Shown here one piece after another: positions 9,410 through 20,370 of a stretch of DNA of 64,000 nucleotides (position 1 is the first letter of the stretch; every line of letters begins with the position of its first letter). The stretch is taken from contig JAVSML010025228.1 in NCBI GenBank assembly GCA_038503035.1, positions 100,941 to 164,940 on the forward strand, in the 5' to 3' direction. This DNA is from Crocodylus rhombifer. Taxonomy: Eukaryota > Chordata > Crocodylia > Crocodylidae. The notes under the pieces were generated by a model, which was not told the DNA's origin, did no database searches, and saw only the letters and a program-made list of their open reading frames with translations. A program made the translations under genes and the position numbers.

Positions 9410-9985
9410 AGCAGGCAGTGGCGGTATAGTAGAGCACTGCCATGAAAGAGGGGATGAGACGGAATGGGACGGGGGGTGAGGAATGAGGCCAGCAGCCCCC
9501 CTGCTCCTTGGAGGTGGCAGTGGGTGGAGTAGGCCAGGACCCCAAGTGGCAGGGGAGAGTGGCCCCAGGCCCAACACGACAGGGTGAGGGGGATGGGAGG
9601 AGCAGGCCCAATGTGGCAGTGGTGGCAGTGGTGGTGGCAGCGGGGGAAGGGAAGAGAACGAGCAGGCCCAACACAGCAGCAGTGGCAGGGTGGGGTGGAA
9701 GAGGAGGAGTGGGCTCCTGGCAGGGGAGGAGCAGGCAGTGGCAGTGGAGGGGAGCAGCGGGCCTGACCCAGCAGCAGTAGCAGTGACGGTGGGGGAGAAG
9801 CAGGCCAGCAGTGGGGGAAGGAAAGCGGGAGAAGGAAAGCCGCAGACCTGATGAGGCAGCAGGGGGAGGGGGGGAGGAGCAGGCTGGCAGGGGAGGGGAG
9901 GAACAGAGACACAGGCTTGACACAGCGGGAGAGGCAGGGAGCGGGGCCAGACCCCAAAGCAGCAGGGGCAGGTGGGGGGAAGGGG
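9410..9985. repeat. Purine-rich degenerate minisatellite
   Basis: A G-rich + strand tract contains a recurring, imperfect unit around GAGCAGGCCCAACACRGCAG followed by GTGGCAG runs (for example near 9598, 9658 and 9755). Period and sequence vary, so it is a decayed tandem array. The long open frames that cross it on both strands are low-complexity Pro/Leu- or Gly/Arg-rich and reflect composition only. An AT-rich ATTAAATTA stretch follows. Confidence 0.65.
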
Positions 9986-9989
9986 GAGA

Positions 9990-11090
9990 GTGGGCCCTTG
10001 ATATTAAATTATTAAATTAAATTATTATTAAATTAAATTCTTAACTATTGTATTTGATTGTTATTAATGTATAGGCTGCAGACATAGTGGTACAGGCCAG
10101 AATCAAAGCCTTGAATCTAACAATCCTTGAACTTTAATTCAGACCTAAATGTTACAGCATGAGTACATTTTTTACTACAGCAAAAATAGACAGCATTTAC
10201 TAAAGATATTAAGGAAGTTTGTTAATTATTTTAAGCTACAAGATCACCAAAAGCATTTAGTAGCATTGTGCCATTTATTTCAGCTTGCACCTAAACATCC
10301 CAGAAAGCTTTGAAAAAAAATCTCATTCTTAAGGTCTAGGTGATTTTGGATATTTCTTTCCCTTGACCTAAACTTGTCCTTTCCTAGTCAAAAGGAAGAT
10401 GCAGAAAGAATGCTCTTTGCTTTCTTCATAAATTGAGCTGTTCAGAGGTTTCACTACCTAAGTTTCCTGTGGTCATCGTCTATGCTGTGTTCTCTCCCAA
10501 ACACTCATCTCGTGGCCCCAGGATGCTGTTTGTTTGCTGAATTGCTGACAGAGATTGTACAGATCACTTGGGATCAGGCAGTAAATCATATCTGTATGAC
10601 AAGCTGTCTCTGACAGCTGGTCTCTCTTGCCGTGTTTCCTTGAGATTTCTCATTTTTGTTTTATGCATTTTTGTGGTTCTGTAAATCTCCTTGAAGCTTT
10701 CAGAGACTTGCTTTGTACATCACTCACACAATTCTGCACTTACCTATTAGACTGCAAAGGTTACCACTCAAAAAAGAGTGAAACTGGAAATTCACTTGGC
10801 TTATAATGATAGCTATTGTACCATTTAAATATGTAGCTTGCTCCCCATTTGTTTTTTCTATTAACATTTTATGTAGAAAAAATATTTAGATAGCTACAGA
10901 GGATACATAACAGTTGGACATGGAAAATAAACCAATATACCCACACTTTTCCTCAGCAAAACATCTTCATAGTGAGCTCTATTTCCAGTGATCTGAAGTA
11001 AACTCTTGCTCAAAAAAGGAAAACAAACCAAAGGTTTTTCAGGTAGAGCAATCTATCTGTTAGCTCACTGCAAATGCTCTTGGACTCCTG
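9990..11090. other. Non-coding stretch, possible conserved element
   Basis: There is no gene or recognisable transposon. The part at about 10380-10720 is free of obvious repeat sequence and simple repeats, which is unusual in this repeat-dense window, so it may be a conserved non-coding element. That is a weak inference without an alignment. Confidence 0.3.
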
Positions 11091-11091
11091 G

Positions 11092-11385
11092 AATGCCTGT
11101 ACACCAATGCAGAGACATGATTATTTAAGTCTGCATGACCATAGCACTTACCACACTCCAGCAGCCTCCTGCATCTTGCTTCAAAATGGTGTAGAGGGGA
11201 ACTTGAACTAAAGTTTGTTTGACAAGCTTTAGTTCAAGTGCCCCCACTGCCATTTTGGAGCATGGTGATGCTGATACATGAGATGCTGCAGCACTTTAAT
11301 TGGAGTGGCTCTCAGAGGTGCCCTAATTAAAGCGCCGCCCTCAACCCTCATCCCCAGATCATATGTAAAAGTGCCCCTGGATTCC
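11092..11385. mobile_element. MITE with CACATGT-type ends
   Basis: It shares an internal block (TTCAAAATGGTG, then a hairpin-like CTTTAGTTCAAGTG.., CCATTTTGGAGCA and an AATTAAAGC tract) with the better-defined copy at 22195-22471. The right end GATCATATGTAAAAGTGCCC resembles that copy's terminus. The left limit is approximate. Confidence 0.5.
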
Positions 11386-11625
11386 ACTTTCAATTCTGCC
11401 ACTTCACTGAGTGGTCTCCTAATCTAAATGATAACTTTTATCACTACCGTATTGTAGAGACACCCCTCAATTTAAAAGGGCTGGGACTTTGGAGATGGTT
11501 CCTCAGTTAGAAAGTGGCCAAAGAGAGACAGAGCTTTGTCTACTGCTCGACAATTAGGATGTTTGTTGTTTAGTTCTTCTAATTCATGTATGCCTGTATT
11601 TACTGAACCTAATGGATACATACGT

Positions 11626-12935
11626 TAGATTTCATAGCTTTCATAGACATTAGGGCTGGAAGGGACCTCAGAAGATCATCAAGTCCAGCCCCCCGCCCAG
11701 AGGGCAGGAAGTCAGCTGGGGTCATAGGATCCCGGCAAGATAAGCATCCGATTTACTCTTGAAGGTGTTCAATGTAGGTGCTTGAGCCACCTCTGATGGC
11801 AGGCTGTTCCAGACCTTGGGGGCTCAGACAGTAAAGAAATTCTTCCTTATGTCCAGCCTGAAATGGTTTTGCAGTAGTTCATGACCGTTCAATCTTGTCA
11901 TCCCTTGGGGCGCTCTGGTGAACAACCATTCCCCCAAATACTGGTGGTCACCCCTGATAAACTTGTAGGTGGCCATCAGATCACCCCTGAGCCTGCGCTT
12001 TTCCAGGCTAAAGAGCCCCATGGCTCTCAGCCTGTCATCATAAGGTCTGTTTTCCTGACCTCTGATCATGTGCATGGCTCTTCTCTCAAGCTTCTCCATG
12101 TCCTTTTTGAATTGTGGAGCCCAAAACTGGATGCAGTACTCCAGCTGCGGCCTCACCAAGGCTGACTACAAGGGGAGAATGACGTTCTGGGATTTGCTTG
12201 AGAAGCATCTATGGATGCAAGCCAGCATTTTGGTCACTTTACTAGCTGCAGCATCGCATTGCAGGCTTATGTTCATCTTGTGGTCAATGATGACCCCCAA
12301 GTCTCTTTCTTCTGTAGAGCTAGCCAGCATAGCACTGCCGAGCCTATAAGGATGCTGCAGGTTTTTCCTCCCAAGGTGGAGAACCTTGCATTTTTCAGTG
12401 TTAAACACCATCATGTTCTGGTCTGCCCATTTGCTGAGCTTGTCCAGGTCAGCCTGGATCACCCGCCTATCTTCTGGTGTGGATGCTTTGCCCCAAAATT
12501 TGGTGTCATTGGCAAACTTGGCCAGTCCAATGTCCACATCATTAATGAAGATGTTGAACAATATGGGTCCAAGGGCAGAGCCTTGGGGAACCCCACTGGT
12601 CACAGGGCACCGTGATGATTGATTTCCATGAATTACTACCCTCTTGGCCTGACCACAGAGACAATTTTCCAGCCAGCAGATTGTGGTGGACCCAAGGCCA
12701 CAATTGGCCAGTTTTGCCAAGAGGTGATTATGGGACACCAGATCAAAGACTTTTTTGAAGTCAAGGTATATGACATCAATCTCTTCTCCCTTGTCCAGGT
12801 GATAGGTCACCTGGTCATAGAAGGAAATGAAATTAGTCAAGCAAGACCTACCAGCAGCAAACCCGTGCTGGCTATCCCTAAGGATGTTGGCATCGGCCAG
12901 TCCATTAAGGATGGCCTCTTTAATAAACTTTTCTA
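11626..12935 (-). mobile_element. CR1 LINE, 5'-truncated
   Basis: On the - strand this runs from the reverse transcriptase to the 3' end of a CR1. The 3' terminus at 11626-11700 shows TTTCATAG-like repeats followed by the GGCTGGAAGGGACCT block. RT motifs and the C-terminal domain are described in the separate entry. The 5' part (ORF1 and endonuclease) is missing, the normal result of incomplete reverse transcription. Confidence 0.9.
11824..12840 (-). pseudogene. CR1 reverse transcriptase, inactive
   Basis: Two long open frames cover most of the RT. The first (12840-12166) has VIYLDFKKVFDLVSHNHLL (first catalytic Asp), SGVPQGSALGPILFNIFIND and FANDTKFW. The last should be FADDT, so one catalytic Asp is Asn. 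The second (12159-11824) has RPQLEYCIQFWAPQFKKD and the LFSLEKRRLRGDL block of the C-terminal CR1 region. A single frameshift near 12160 separates them. No upstream endonuclease domain remains. Confidence 0.85.
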
Positions 12936-12939
12936 AGAA

Positions 12940-13400
12940 ACTTTATATCAATAATATAACCCATTTATCCATTAATAATAATATACATGGATAATATCAG
13001 GGCTGGTTGAACATATTTTTCCCTACCTCTTCCTTCCAGAATATCCATTTAAACACAAAATTGGGCTTTGGATTAAAAGAGAAAAATATTTTCATTGGAA
13101 AACAGAAATCCCAAGAATTAAAATGTAGTCTGAAAACCCCCTGAAGATGAGGAGAACCTGGAACCTGAGTCCCAGGTTAGTACTCTAACCATTAGGCTAT
13201 TTATGTAGGATGTATTTCATATTGAAGTCAGTGCTGTCTGTGAGGTACCTAGTCATTCATGTACACATCATCCTGCTCAGGTCAAAAGACTTTTTAAGAT
13301 GTCTCTGTCTTACACAGTCAGGAGGAAGTAGAATTCTGACTAAAACTTAGCATTGAAATAAATGGAGACCTGCACATCTGGCCAAGAGAAGAGCTGTCCC
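12940..13400 (-). mobile_element. Short MIR-type SINE piece in non-coding sequence
   Basis: At about 13150-13202 the - strand reads TAGCCTAATGGTTAGAGTAC followed by CTGGGACTCAGG, which resembles the tRNA-derived head of MIR/CORE SINEs. The rest of the interval is AT-rich and unassigned. Confidence 0.4.
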
Positions 13401-13433
13401 TAGAGGCTGTGAAGTTCTACAGAGTGAAACAGA

Positions 13434-14040
13434 ATGTGCATTTGGAGGTACACTAGCTTCTCACTGAAAGTACAAAGGTACTACACATTTGATCGAAGTC
13501 AGGTGGCCCACTTGATACTTGCCACAGGCAGCCTGCTTTCCAGATCCTCTCCACTGGCAGGGCCAGGCCTGGCCCCTAGCAGCAGCTGCCAGGGCTACTC
13601 TGGTCCAACTTCCACCCTCATCCTCCTGCAAGCCAGGCAGGTTGTTCCCATGGGGCCAGGCCTGCACTGGCCAGGGTTGGGGGTGAGGGACTCCCCCAAG
13701 CTGGGATGTGGAGCTAGTGACACTCCCCCCCCCCCCGGTGGGCCTCTCCAGAGAGGTGGCCTGGGGCAGGACTTCCCCATGCATGGCCTGCACCCTGAGC
13801 ATTCCCTTGCAGAAAGTGCCCCCTGCCGTGCCATGATGACCAGTTTGAGCATACTGTGGAGTGCCCAACCCACTACACCAGGGATCAGGGGTCAGAGGCT
13901 GCGCTGCCCCACTGTCCACTTCAAGGTGCACATGCAGTCGCCACCAGCATGGAGCTGATACTGGAGCTGTGGAGCCCAGCGCAGCTGTTTGTAGCCTGCC
14001 CACTGCTTGCTGCAGCTGCCCAGAGCCCAGGCTGGCTACA
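13434..14040. other. GC-rich unassigned sequence
   Basis: Long open frames exist on both strands at once (for example 174 and 180 codons). They have no family motifs, are rich in Gly/Pro/Ser, and cross a C-run at about 13726-13737. I regard them as compositional. The sequence may be a decayed DNA transposon. Confidence 0.35.
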
Positions 14041-14099
14041 CCCGTGCATCTGGTTGTGTGTGTGCATACATGTCTGGTTCTGGACGTGTGTGTGCATGT

Positions 14100-14250
14100 G
14101 TCTGTTCTGGGTGTGTTCTGGTTCTCTGTGTTTATTCACATGTGGTTCTGTGTGTGTGTGTGTATGTGTGGTTCTCTCTTTGCTCTCCTTTTTCTTTCTC
14201 TCTCTCTCTCTCTCCTCTTTCTCTTATTTCTCTCTCTCTCTCACTGCAAT
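14100..14250. repeat. TG and TC simple repeats
   Basis: TGTG-rich sequence (14130-14170) passes into (TC)n runs at 14196-14216 and 14230-14242. Confidence 0.85.
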
Positions 14251-14418
14251 ATGTGGGTAGGGAAGCAGTGGGGTGGAGGGAGCTGCACAACAACAAGGAA
14301 CCCCAATCTTGTTCCTTGCCAAGGAATACACAACAACGAAGGCAACATTTATGACTATGAAATATACTAATATGCAGTGTGTCCTGCCATGTACCCCCTC
14401 CCTCATTTTGTTTTTCTG

Positions 14419-14501
14419 GCAAGCCAGGACTCTGGCACCTTCCAAGGTAGACATTGTGGTTTTTTCAGCTCTCCAGCCAAAAAACATTGCCTAACCCTGC
14501 A
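14419..14501. mobile_element. hAT-type MITE fragment, right end
   Basis: GGCACCTTCCAAGGTAGACA and the following TTTTTTCAGC..CCAG and AACATTGCCTAACCCTG match 6816-6896 of the complete copy. The left part was not delimited. Confidence 0.6.
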
Positions 14502-14504
14502 CTA

Positions 14505-15685
14505 CATCCTGCTGCTGATGATTGCCCTTGGTGCAGCTCAGAACCTGGCTCGGGGCCCTGAGCTTTGGTGGTGCCCCAGGCAAGCCTGCACTTCCCTGTA
14601 GTGTGTGCCACCACCTGGAGGGGTACTGTGCCTATGCTATGAGTCCCTGACCCCCATGGCTGAGGAGGAGATCACCACTGCCATCAACGAGTTTCTGTGC
14701 ATGTGACAGGCCCCTGGGTGCCTAGCTGGGAGGACACTGCCAGCTCCATAGAATTCTGCACTGCCTCCCACCTGCCTGCGTGTTGTGGGGGGAAACTCTG
14801 AGGCACGGGCGACTGGTGCCTCCTGAGTTAGGGGGCACACTTGCCCCCCCAGTGGACAGTCAGTGACTAGCAGAGTGGGGCCGCGGCCGATCCTGCTGAC
14901 TGGGTGGGTCCCTCCTCAGCTGATCCTGTGGACCTGCAACTAGCAGCGGCAAGCCACTGGCATGTCTGAATGCACCACTGGCACTTCTGGGTTAGCACGA
15001 TCAGCTGGGGGGCAGGGGGGGGACCAGCGCACTCACCTGCCTCTCCCCTGCCCTGGAATGCTGCTGTCAAGAGGTGCAGTAGTGCTCTCAGGGGGTGCAC
15101 ATATACCCCTGTGCACTCCCTACATGTCACCACTACTCTGAGGGGTAGGGGGAGCTTGGCCATGCAAGGTGAGAAGGGGAGGGGAAGAGACAGGAATGGG
15201 GGCCTTCACCTCCTGTTCAGGACTTCTGGCTCCAGGCATTCAGGCTGGAGGCAGGCGTATGAAGTGACATAGACATAGGTGGCCACAGTACTGCCCATCC
15301 CCCCCAAGTCCTCTTCCTTGTGCAGGGCTTACCAGCTGGGCATGGCAAGTGGTCAGTTTCAGAGTCTGGTGGTAGGGTTGTGGTCTGGCTGCTTATAGGG
15401 TGCCAGGAAGTGGAGGTCTAGCCACACAGTCAGTGATCTCCTCCAGGGAGAAGCTTGAGTTAGCCATGGGTGGCCCTCCCTGGCAAGTCCTCCCTATTCT
15501 TCCTGTGTGTCCACAGTTGCTGGGCCAGGTGCCAGCTCAGGTTGTCTGCACTGGATGAAGAAGCCACAGGTGAAAAGCATGCTGGCTGCTGGTGCTACTG
15601 GCCTGAGGGGCCCTCTTCCAGCGATTCCTCTTCGGGGCTGGGCTGCAGTGAGGACTCTGGCAGGCCACCAGTACTAGAGTACTAC
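14505..15685. other. GC-rich sequence, no confident gene
   Basis: Several overlapping short frames exist, and one (about 14660-14705, +) ends in MAEEEITTAINEF-like sequence that could be a coding relic. Nothing allows a family assignment. Part of it may belong to the same decayed element as the Myb/SANT-like domain to the right. Confidence 0.3.
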
Positions 15686-15689
15686 ATGC

Positions 15690-15737
15690 TGAATCTCCTC
15701 CAAATCGAATCAGCACCCGAAACTTTGCACAGCCCTA
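15690..15737 (-). mobile_element. End of a TAGGGCTGTGC-type DNA element
   Basis: On the - strand the sequence TAGGGCTGTGCAAAG followed by GCTGATTCGATTTGGAGGAG matches the left end of the element at 18688-19331 (TAGGGCTGTGAGAAG..CTGATTCAATTCGAAGGAG). Only this end is clear. Confidence 0.5.
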
Positions 15738-15779
15738 CTGCCTATGGCCTGGGTCCCTGGGAGCGAGGAATTCTGGCCA

Positions 15780-16019
15780 GCTCCCTTGTGTAGGGCATGC
15801 TCCTCCAGGCTAGTGTTAGAGTCAGTGACCCTCACCCACTGTCTCCGCCGGGCCTTCACTTTGACCCTGCACTACCTCCCAGAGTGGTTGTGCTCACACT
15901 CCCTCATGCACTCTGCCATTTCTTCATAGATATGGGCACTGGCCCATGTACCCTGGCCGAACTGATGCTGAACCTCATCCCAAATTGCCGAGGTCTTCAG
16001 TCTCTTCTGCGAACCAGTT
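15780..16019 (-). pseudogene. Myb/SANT-like DNA-binding domain, broken
   Basis: The - strand begins WFAEETEDL and, after a frame change, reads IWDEVQHQFGQGTWASAHIY, then EEMAECMRE and CRVKVKARRRQWVRV. This is the trihelix-like layout (WTxEET..LL.IW..../..VY..VA..M...G..R...QCR.K.K.LR..Y) of the Myb/SANT-like domain. It is found in Harbinger transposon partner proteins and in derived host genes in reptiles. A frameshift after ETEDL and an in-frame TAG before CRVKV show it is not functional. Flanking GC-rich sequence (15180-16320) may be the rest of the same gene or element. Confidence 0.6.
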
Positions 16020-16452
16020 GGGGCCCTGGGCTTAGTGCCCTGGGGTTAGGGAGGCTGTCATGTCTGCGGGGTGCCTGTTCCAAAGTCTGCAGGCAGGTGC
16101 ATCACAAGGTCCTGAGAGCAAGGTCAGGGGCTTGCTCGAGTGCCAGAGCCAAAATGTGCCATCACTGTAGAGGCATGATGCCCAGGGGCCAAGAAGTCAG
16201 CAGAGCCCTCTGGCTCCGGCAGGGGCCATGCAACACTGCTGCTGCCCAGACAGGCCCATCAAGGAAAGCCCCAAGGTCCAAAAGACAAGCCATGGGTTAA
16301 AGACTAGGCAGGAGATTGAGAGGGCCCGCCTCTAACCTGTGCCTGAAGGGGCTCTCAGCCATGATGCTTTGGCCCTGGCCAAAGGCTGGCCCCCTGGCAT
16401 CTACATGTTTAATAATATGTATTAACTAGTACACATTAAATCTAGTACTTGT

Positions 16453-16828
16453 GGGTGCCTGTAGATCGGCTGGGAGGCTGTTCCAATGTGCTGTAATTAC
16501 AGCACATTGGAGCAGACTTGATTAATTGGCTGACCAGGAGCAAATTCAATTAAGATTAATCAAGCAAATTGAGTCTGCTGGAGCGTGCCAATTAATGCTC
16601 TGAAGCCAGCCTCTGTGTCTAGTGTATCAGTGTCCCTGCAATTCAAAATGGTGGCGGGGGGCTTTAACTAAAGCACATTGGATGACCTTTAAAGTACCCC
16701 CACTGCCATATTGAAGCACTGGGAAGCTGACTCATGAAATACTGCAGTGATTTAAAAATTAGAGCCGCTTTTGGAACCACTCTAAAGCTCCTGCTTCTCC
16801 CACTCCTGGATCATGTGTAAAAACACCC
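16453..16828. mobile_element. MITE related to the 22195-22471 element
   Basis: The left end GGGTGCCTGTAGATCGGC and the right end (reverse complement GGGTGTTTTTACACATGATC) are weak inverted repeats. The interior shares the TTCAAAATGGTGGC..GGGGCTTTAACTAAAGC and GAAGCACTGG blocks with the copies at 11092 and 22195. An internal palindrome TGTGCTGTAATTACAGCACA lies near 16487. Confidence 0.55.
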
Positions 16829-16839
16829 TGCATTTTCAG

Positions 16840-18680
16840 GTACTAGAAAAATGTGCATTAGACTAATCTAATGCACATTCACCTAGCGCATGGGTTTTTT
16901 GTTACACTTAAATGCACATTAAATTAGTCCTATGCACATTATAAGCATCTCATGTAGATGCACTCACTGTAATGGAAATAAACATTAAGCACCCCAGTTT
17001 TGGGGTATTTTTAACTAAAGTTGTTCCCATCAATTAAAAAACAAACAATAGGAAATACAAAGCTTAAGGATTAAAGTTCTATAACAATGTTTAATAAAAT
17101 GAAAAAAAATCATACTTGATAACTCCAACAGTTAAATACAACCCTTTGTTCTAATCAGAATACACGCTTAAAATTTTTGCCAACAGCATTTCCTTACAAT
17201 GTTAGTTAGGCTTAAACAACAGTTATTATTTAAATTTATTCTCTATTAATTGTTTTTTTGGCATTGAAAGAACTAAACCATGTACATACCATCTGTTTAT
17301 TCACATCATTGAAAGACTTACATAATGTTGCAATGATTTTTTTAAAATTATCAGATTTTATCATTTTGAATGGCACATTAACAACAGATTTCTAAATTTT
17401 TGTCTTAAATATTAATGCTATAATGAAATACAGGAATATACAAATATGGATAATACACTATACATTTTTGGAGCCTAAACATTTGGGGCAGCCTCAGAGC
17501 AATGAAATTATTATTGCAAAGTGTTTTCAAATGCACATACAAAACACTTGAACAAGTGTCTGACTTTTTTTTCTGAACAAATACAGGTATACATAAATTC
17601 ATAATAGAACTTGTGCCTTTTACTTTAATTTAAGAAAGTATACAACCATAAATTTAATTCTTAATAATGTTTTCAAAAACAAATTCAGTATGTTTAGAAT
17701 ACTCATAAAAGTGGCATCTTTTTTCTCTCTTGAAATTTCTCATTTTGTATCTTACAAGTCCAACGTCATTGAATTGACATACTTTAAAAGCTCTAAAGAC
17801 TTTAGGCTCTAAAGACTCTTAATTTCATTTCAAAATTTGTATAAATACAAAGTATACACTTGAGAGTATTTTACGTTCATACTAATTAACAGCTAAAATT
17901 TAATTTAAATTTCCAATGGAATACTTAAGGGGTGGAGGGTGAGCGAAGAATGGTGAAAGACTGGGACCACAATCTATATATCTATATTCTAACCATGTTT
18001 TAAATAAGTATTTCAAACAAAAACCACATGCAACTAACAAATACAAAGAAATGTAGAGCCCTTTAAAACAATTTCAATATTCATTATGGTACTCTCTCTC
18101 ACATACAATATGAAACTGCTCCCCCTCCCCACACTTCCCACAAAAAAGACAACTTCCAACCCCCAAATGGGCTATGTGACTTGAGCAGGGAAGCCTTTTT
18201 TTTTTCCTCTGCCTGGGCAGAAGCACCCTGCTTTGATTCCTGCTCCACAGTAAAGCAGCTTTATTATTCAGGCAGCAAAGGGTGTCAATTACTTAATGAC
18301 CCATTGTTCTTTACTCCAGAGGTATTAATGTCTTTCCTTTTTAATGGTCTTGATTTTTCACTAATAAAATTAACTTTTCTAAAGGTGATTTTGTTGTCTA
18401 CAAGCTGCTTCTGGTCTCTCTCCTCCTCAAAGCAATGAAGACTTTTTAGTTCTTTTCAAAATTGTGATCAGTGTTCAGAAGCAGCTAGGGTCTGAACTTT
18501 AAGCAGGAAAGGGGGTGAATCTGATGAAGATTAAACTCCATATCTGATCTATGCAACCATAACATTGGAAACATATTTTTCCCTTATTTCTGCCTTAAAA
18601 AGAGGGAGTGGGTGTTATATTCAAGGACACGTTATATGCACAAAAATATGGTGTTGTCAAAAGACTTTGAACATATTGAC
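16840..18680. other. AT-rich non-coding stretch
   Basis: There is no recognisable gene. The region 17000-18100 is very AT-rich and low in repeats. A possible reading is a long 3' UTR of a - strand gene whose coding part is not in view, but no stop-bounded exon was found to support that. The segment 18220-18440 lacks repeat signatures and could be conserved non-coding DNA. Confidence 0.3.
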
Positions 18681-18687
18681 TAATTGT

Positions 18688-19331
18688 TAGGGCTGTGAGA
18701 AGCTACAGTCACTGATTCAATTCGAAGGAGATTCGGCCCAATTCAGTAGCCGAATCTCCGAATCCAAATCAAATCAGGAAACCCATTAGTCTCTCTGAAT
18801 CAAATCAGAAGCCTCCAAATCAAATTGGAGAGATTTGATGATTCATCCATAAGCACAGCTTGATATGTTTTTAATACATTCTTCAAAGTACCCGTTGTGG
18901 CTCATGAAAGTTTAGCTGGTGGGGCAGATGGAGAGTCCCACGGGAGAGTCCCCTGCATGCTTGGCAGCGGACTCAGAAGTGGACCTGAACTACTTTTGGA
19001 AGTCGACCGGAAGTATTTCCAGTCCGCTTCTTTGTCCACCACCAATAGCACAGGGGACCCCCATGCACTCCTGTGGGATGCTCCATCCTCCCCACCATCT
19101 CAGCATTCATGAGCCGCACCTGGTACCTCGAGGTATATAGAAAAGATATATAAAGCTGTGTCAATGGCCAAATCACTGATACCCCAAATCAGAATCGAAT
19201 CTTCAGATTCAGATTCAGATTCAGATTCAGCTGAACTGAATTGAGACAGTGATCCGAATCAGTGAGTCAAATCACTGTCTCCTGAATCGGGCCAAATCTG
19301 AATCAAAGGCTGCCTGCTTTACACACCCCTA
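18688..19331. mobile_element. hAT-like non-autonomous element with GATTC-rich ends
   Basis: The 644-bp element begins TAGGGCTGTGAGAAGC and ends, in reverse complement, TAGGGGTGTGTAAAGC. Both subterminal regions are rich in GATTCGAAT-like motifs in opposite orientation, so it can fold on itself. The flanks CTAATTGT (18680-18687) and CTAACTAT (19332-19339) match at 6 of 8 positions, fitting a decayed 8-bp hAT target duplication. A (CAGATT)n microsatellite lies at 19204-19230. Non-coding. Confidence 0.65.
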
Positions 19332-19334
19332 CTA

Positions 19335-19868
19335 ACTATTACCCCCTCCCCCAAAAAAAAACCAAAACAAAAACCAAAACTGGACCCAGTTTTAACTATG
19401 ACCTTGCAATGAGTTCATTGTAATAATGCTTATTTTTTATGGTTAGATTTTAAAAGACAGATCACATCAAAACAACCTCACTTTAACATCCACTCTTTTA
19501 TAAATCAAAGAAAACTTCCAGGGTGGCCTTTGCCAATTATTTCACTCATGCAAAAGTAGCCTCTTTGCACAACTATTTTTCACCAGAGAGCTGGGCCTTT
19601 CCCCTGCTTTCCAGCAGGCAACATCAGCCCTTTGGCTAGTAAAGTAGCTCCAAGAAATCAATTTTACTCCTGTCATGAGCTTGAAGAGGGTAAGTGTACT
19701 GTTGAGGGAAAAAATGGAAATCAGAGTTCAGTGTAAAAGTGATCTTATTCCAAAACAGGACACCTGGTGCACATTTCCTCACACTATTGACACTTTTTCA
19801 CTGGTGCACTTCTAGCAATAGCACACTGGTATACTTCCAGCAATAGTGTGTCTGTCTGTTGCTAACAT
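19335..19868. other. Intergenic, no feature recognised
   Basis: Apart from A-rich tracts near 19350 nothing can be assigned. Confidence 0.4.
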
Positions 19869-19869
19869 G

Positions 19870-20182
19870 GGGTGCATCCAGATGAGCATGCATGNNNNNN
19901 NNNNAGGTTGCAGTAGTAGTGATCTGGGTGTATAGAGCCTGGCTGGCAGCCAAAGCATGGTTCTGGTCAGCCAAGCTCTGGTTTTAGGTGGCTCACTCTA
20001 CAGCTATGTGCACCACCCCATTTTTGTTTTTTTAACCAAGATTTCCTAGTATCTAATTTTGGCTCCACGCTACAAGTACACAGCACAGAGAACTTTTTCC
20101 CAGGCACCATGTGCATTTTGCAGTACCTCAAAAACCTCTGAGGTGCTGCAAAGGGCATGTGCACACTCATCTGGATGCACCC
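19870..20182. mobile_element. MITE with GGGTGCATCCAGATGAG inverted ends
   Basis: The left end GGGTGCATCCAGATGAGCAT is repeated in reverse complement at the right end (GGGTGCATCCAGATGAGTGT), giving 17 perfect terminal bases. ATG flanks both sides (19867-19869 and 20183-20185), possibly a 3-bp target duplication. A 10-base assembly gap (19895-19904) lies inside the left part. A relative lies at 47785-48271 (shared AGCCAAGCTCTGGTTTT). Confidence 0.75.
19895..19904. other. Assembly gap, 10 N
   Basis: A run of ten N inside the MITE. A fixed length of 10 usually marks a gap of unknown or overlapping size. Confidence 0.99.
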
Positions 20183-20370
20183 ATGGTTTCCAGAAGAGCT
20201 GGTGCTGAACATTGTCTTTGAGAAATTCTAAGGTTCTGCTTTAATCAGAGATAGATCCCACCCCTAGATAGGAACTCTCCCTTGACCATGGGAAGGAGTG
20301 CTGCAAGACCTTTCATCCGCTGCTCTACGGTAGGTCCACCCACCTGTAGGTCACAATTTGTACATTAGAC

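Noticed and set aside
9339..9957. Open frames of about 200 codons on the - strand across the purine-rich array
   Set aside because: They overlap in several phases, are Pro/Leu/Ser-rich, and follow from the tandem G-rich composition. There are no domains or splice signals.
13150..13202. tRNA gene
   Set aside because: Only a box-A/B-like SINE head is seen. No complete cloverleaf with acceptor and anticodon stems could be drawn.
13461..14003. 180-codon - strand and 174-codon + strand frames
   Set aside because: Both strands are open at once over GC-rich DNA with a C-run, and neither shows a family motif.
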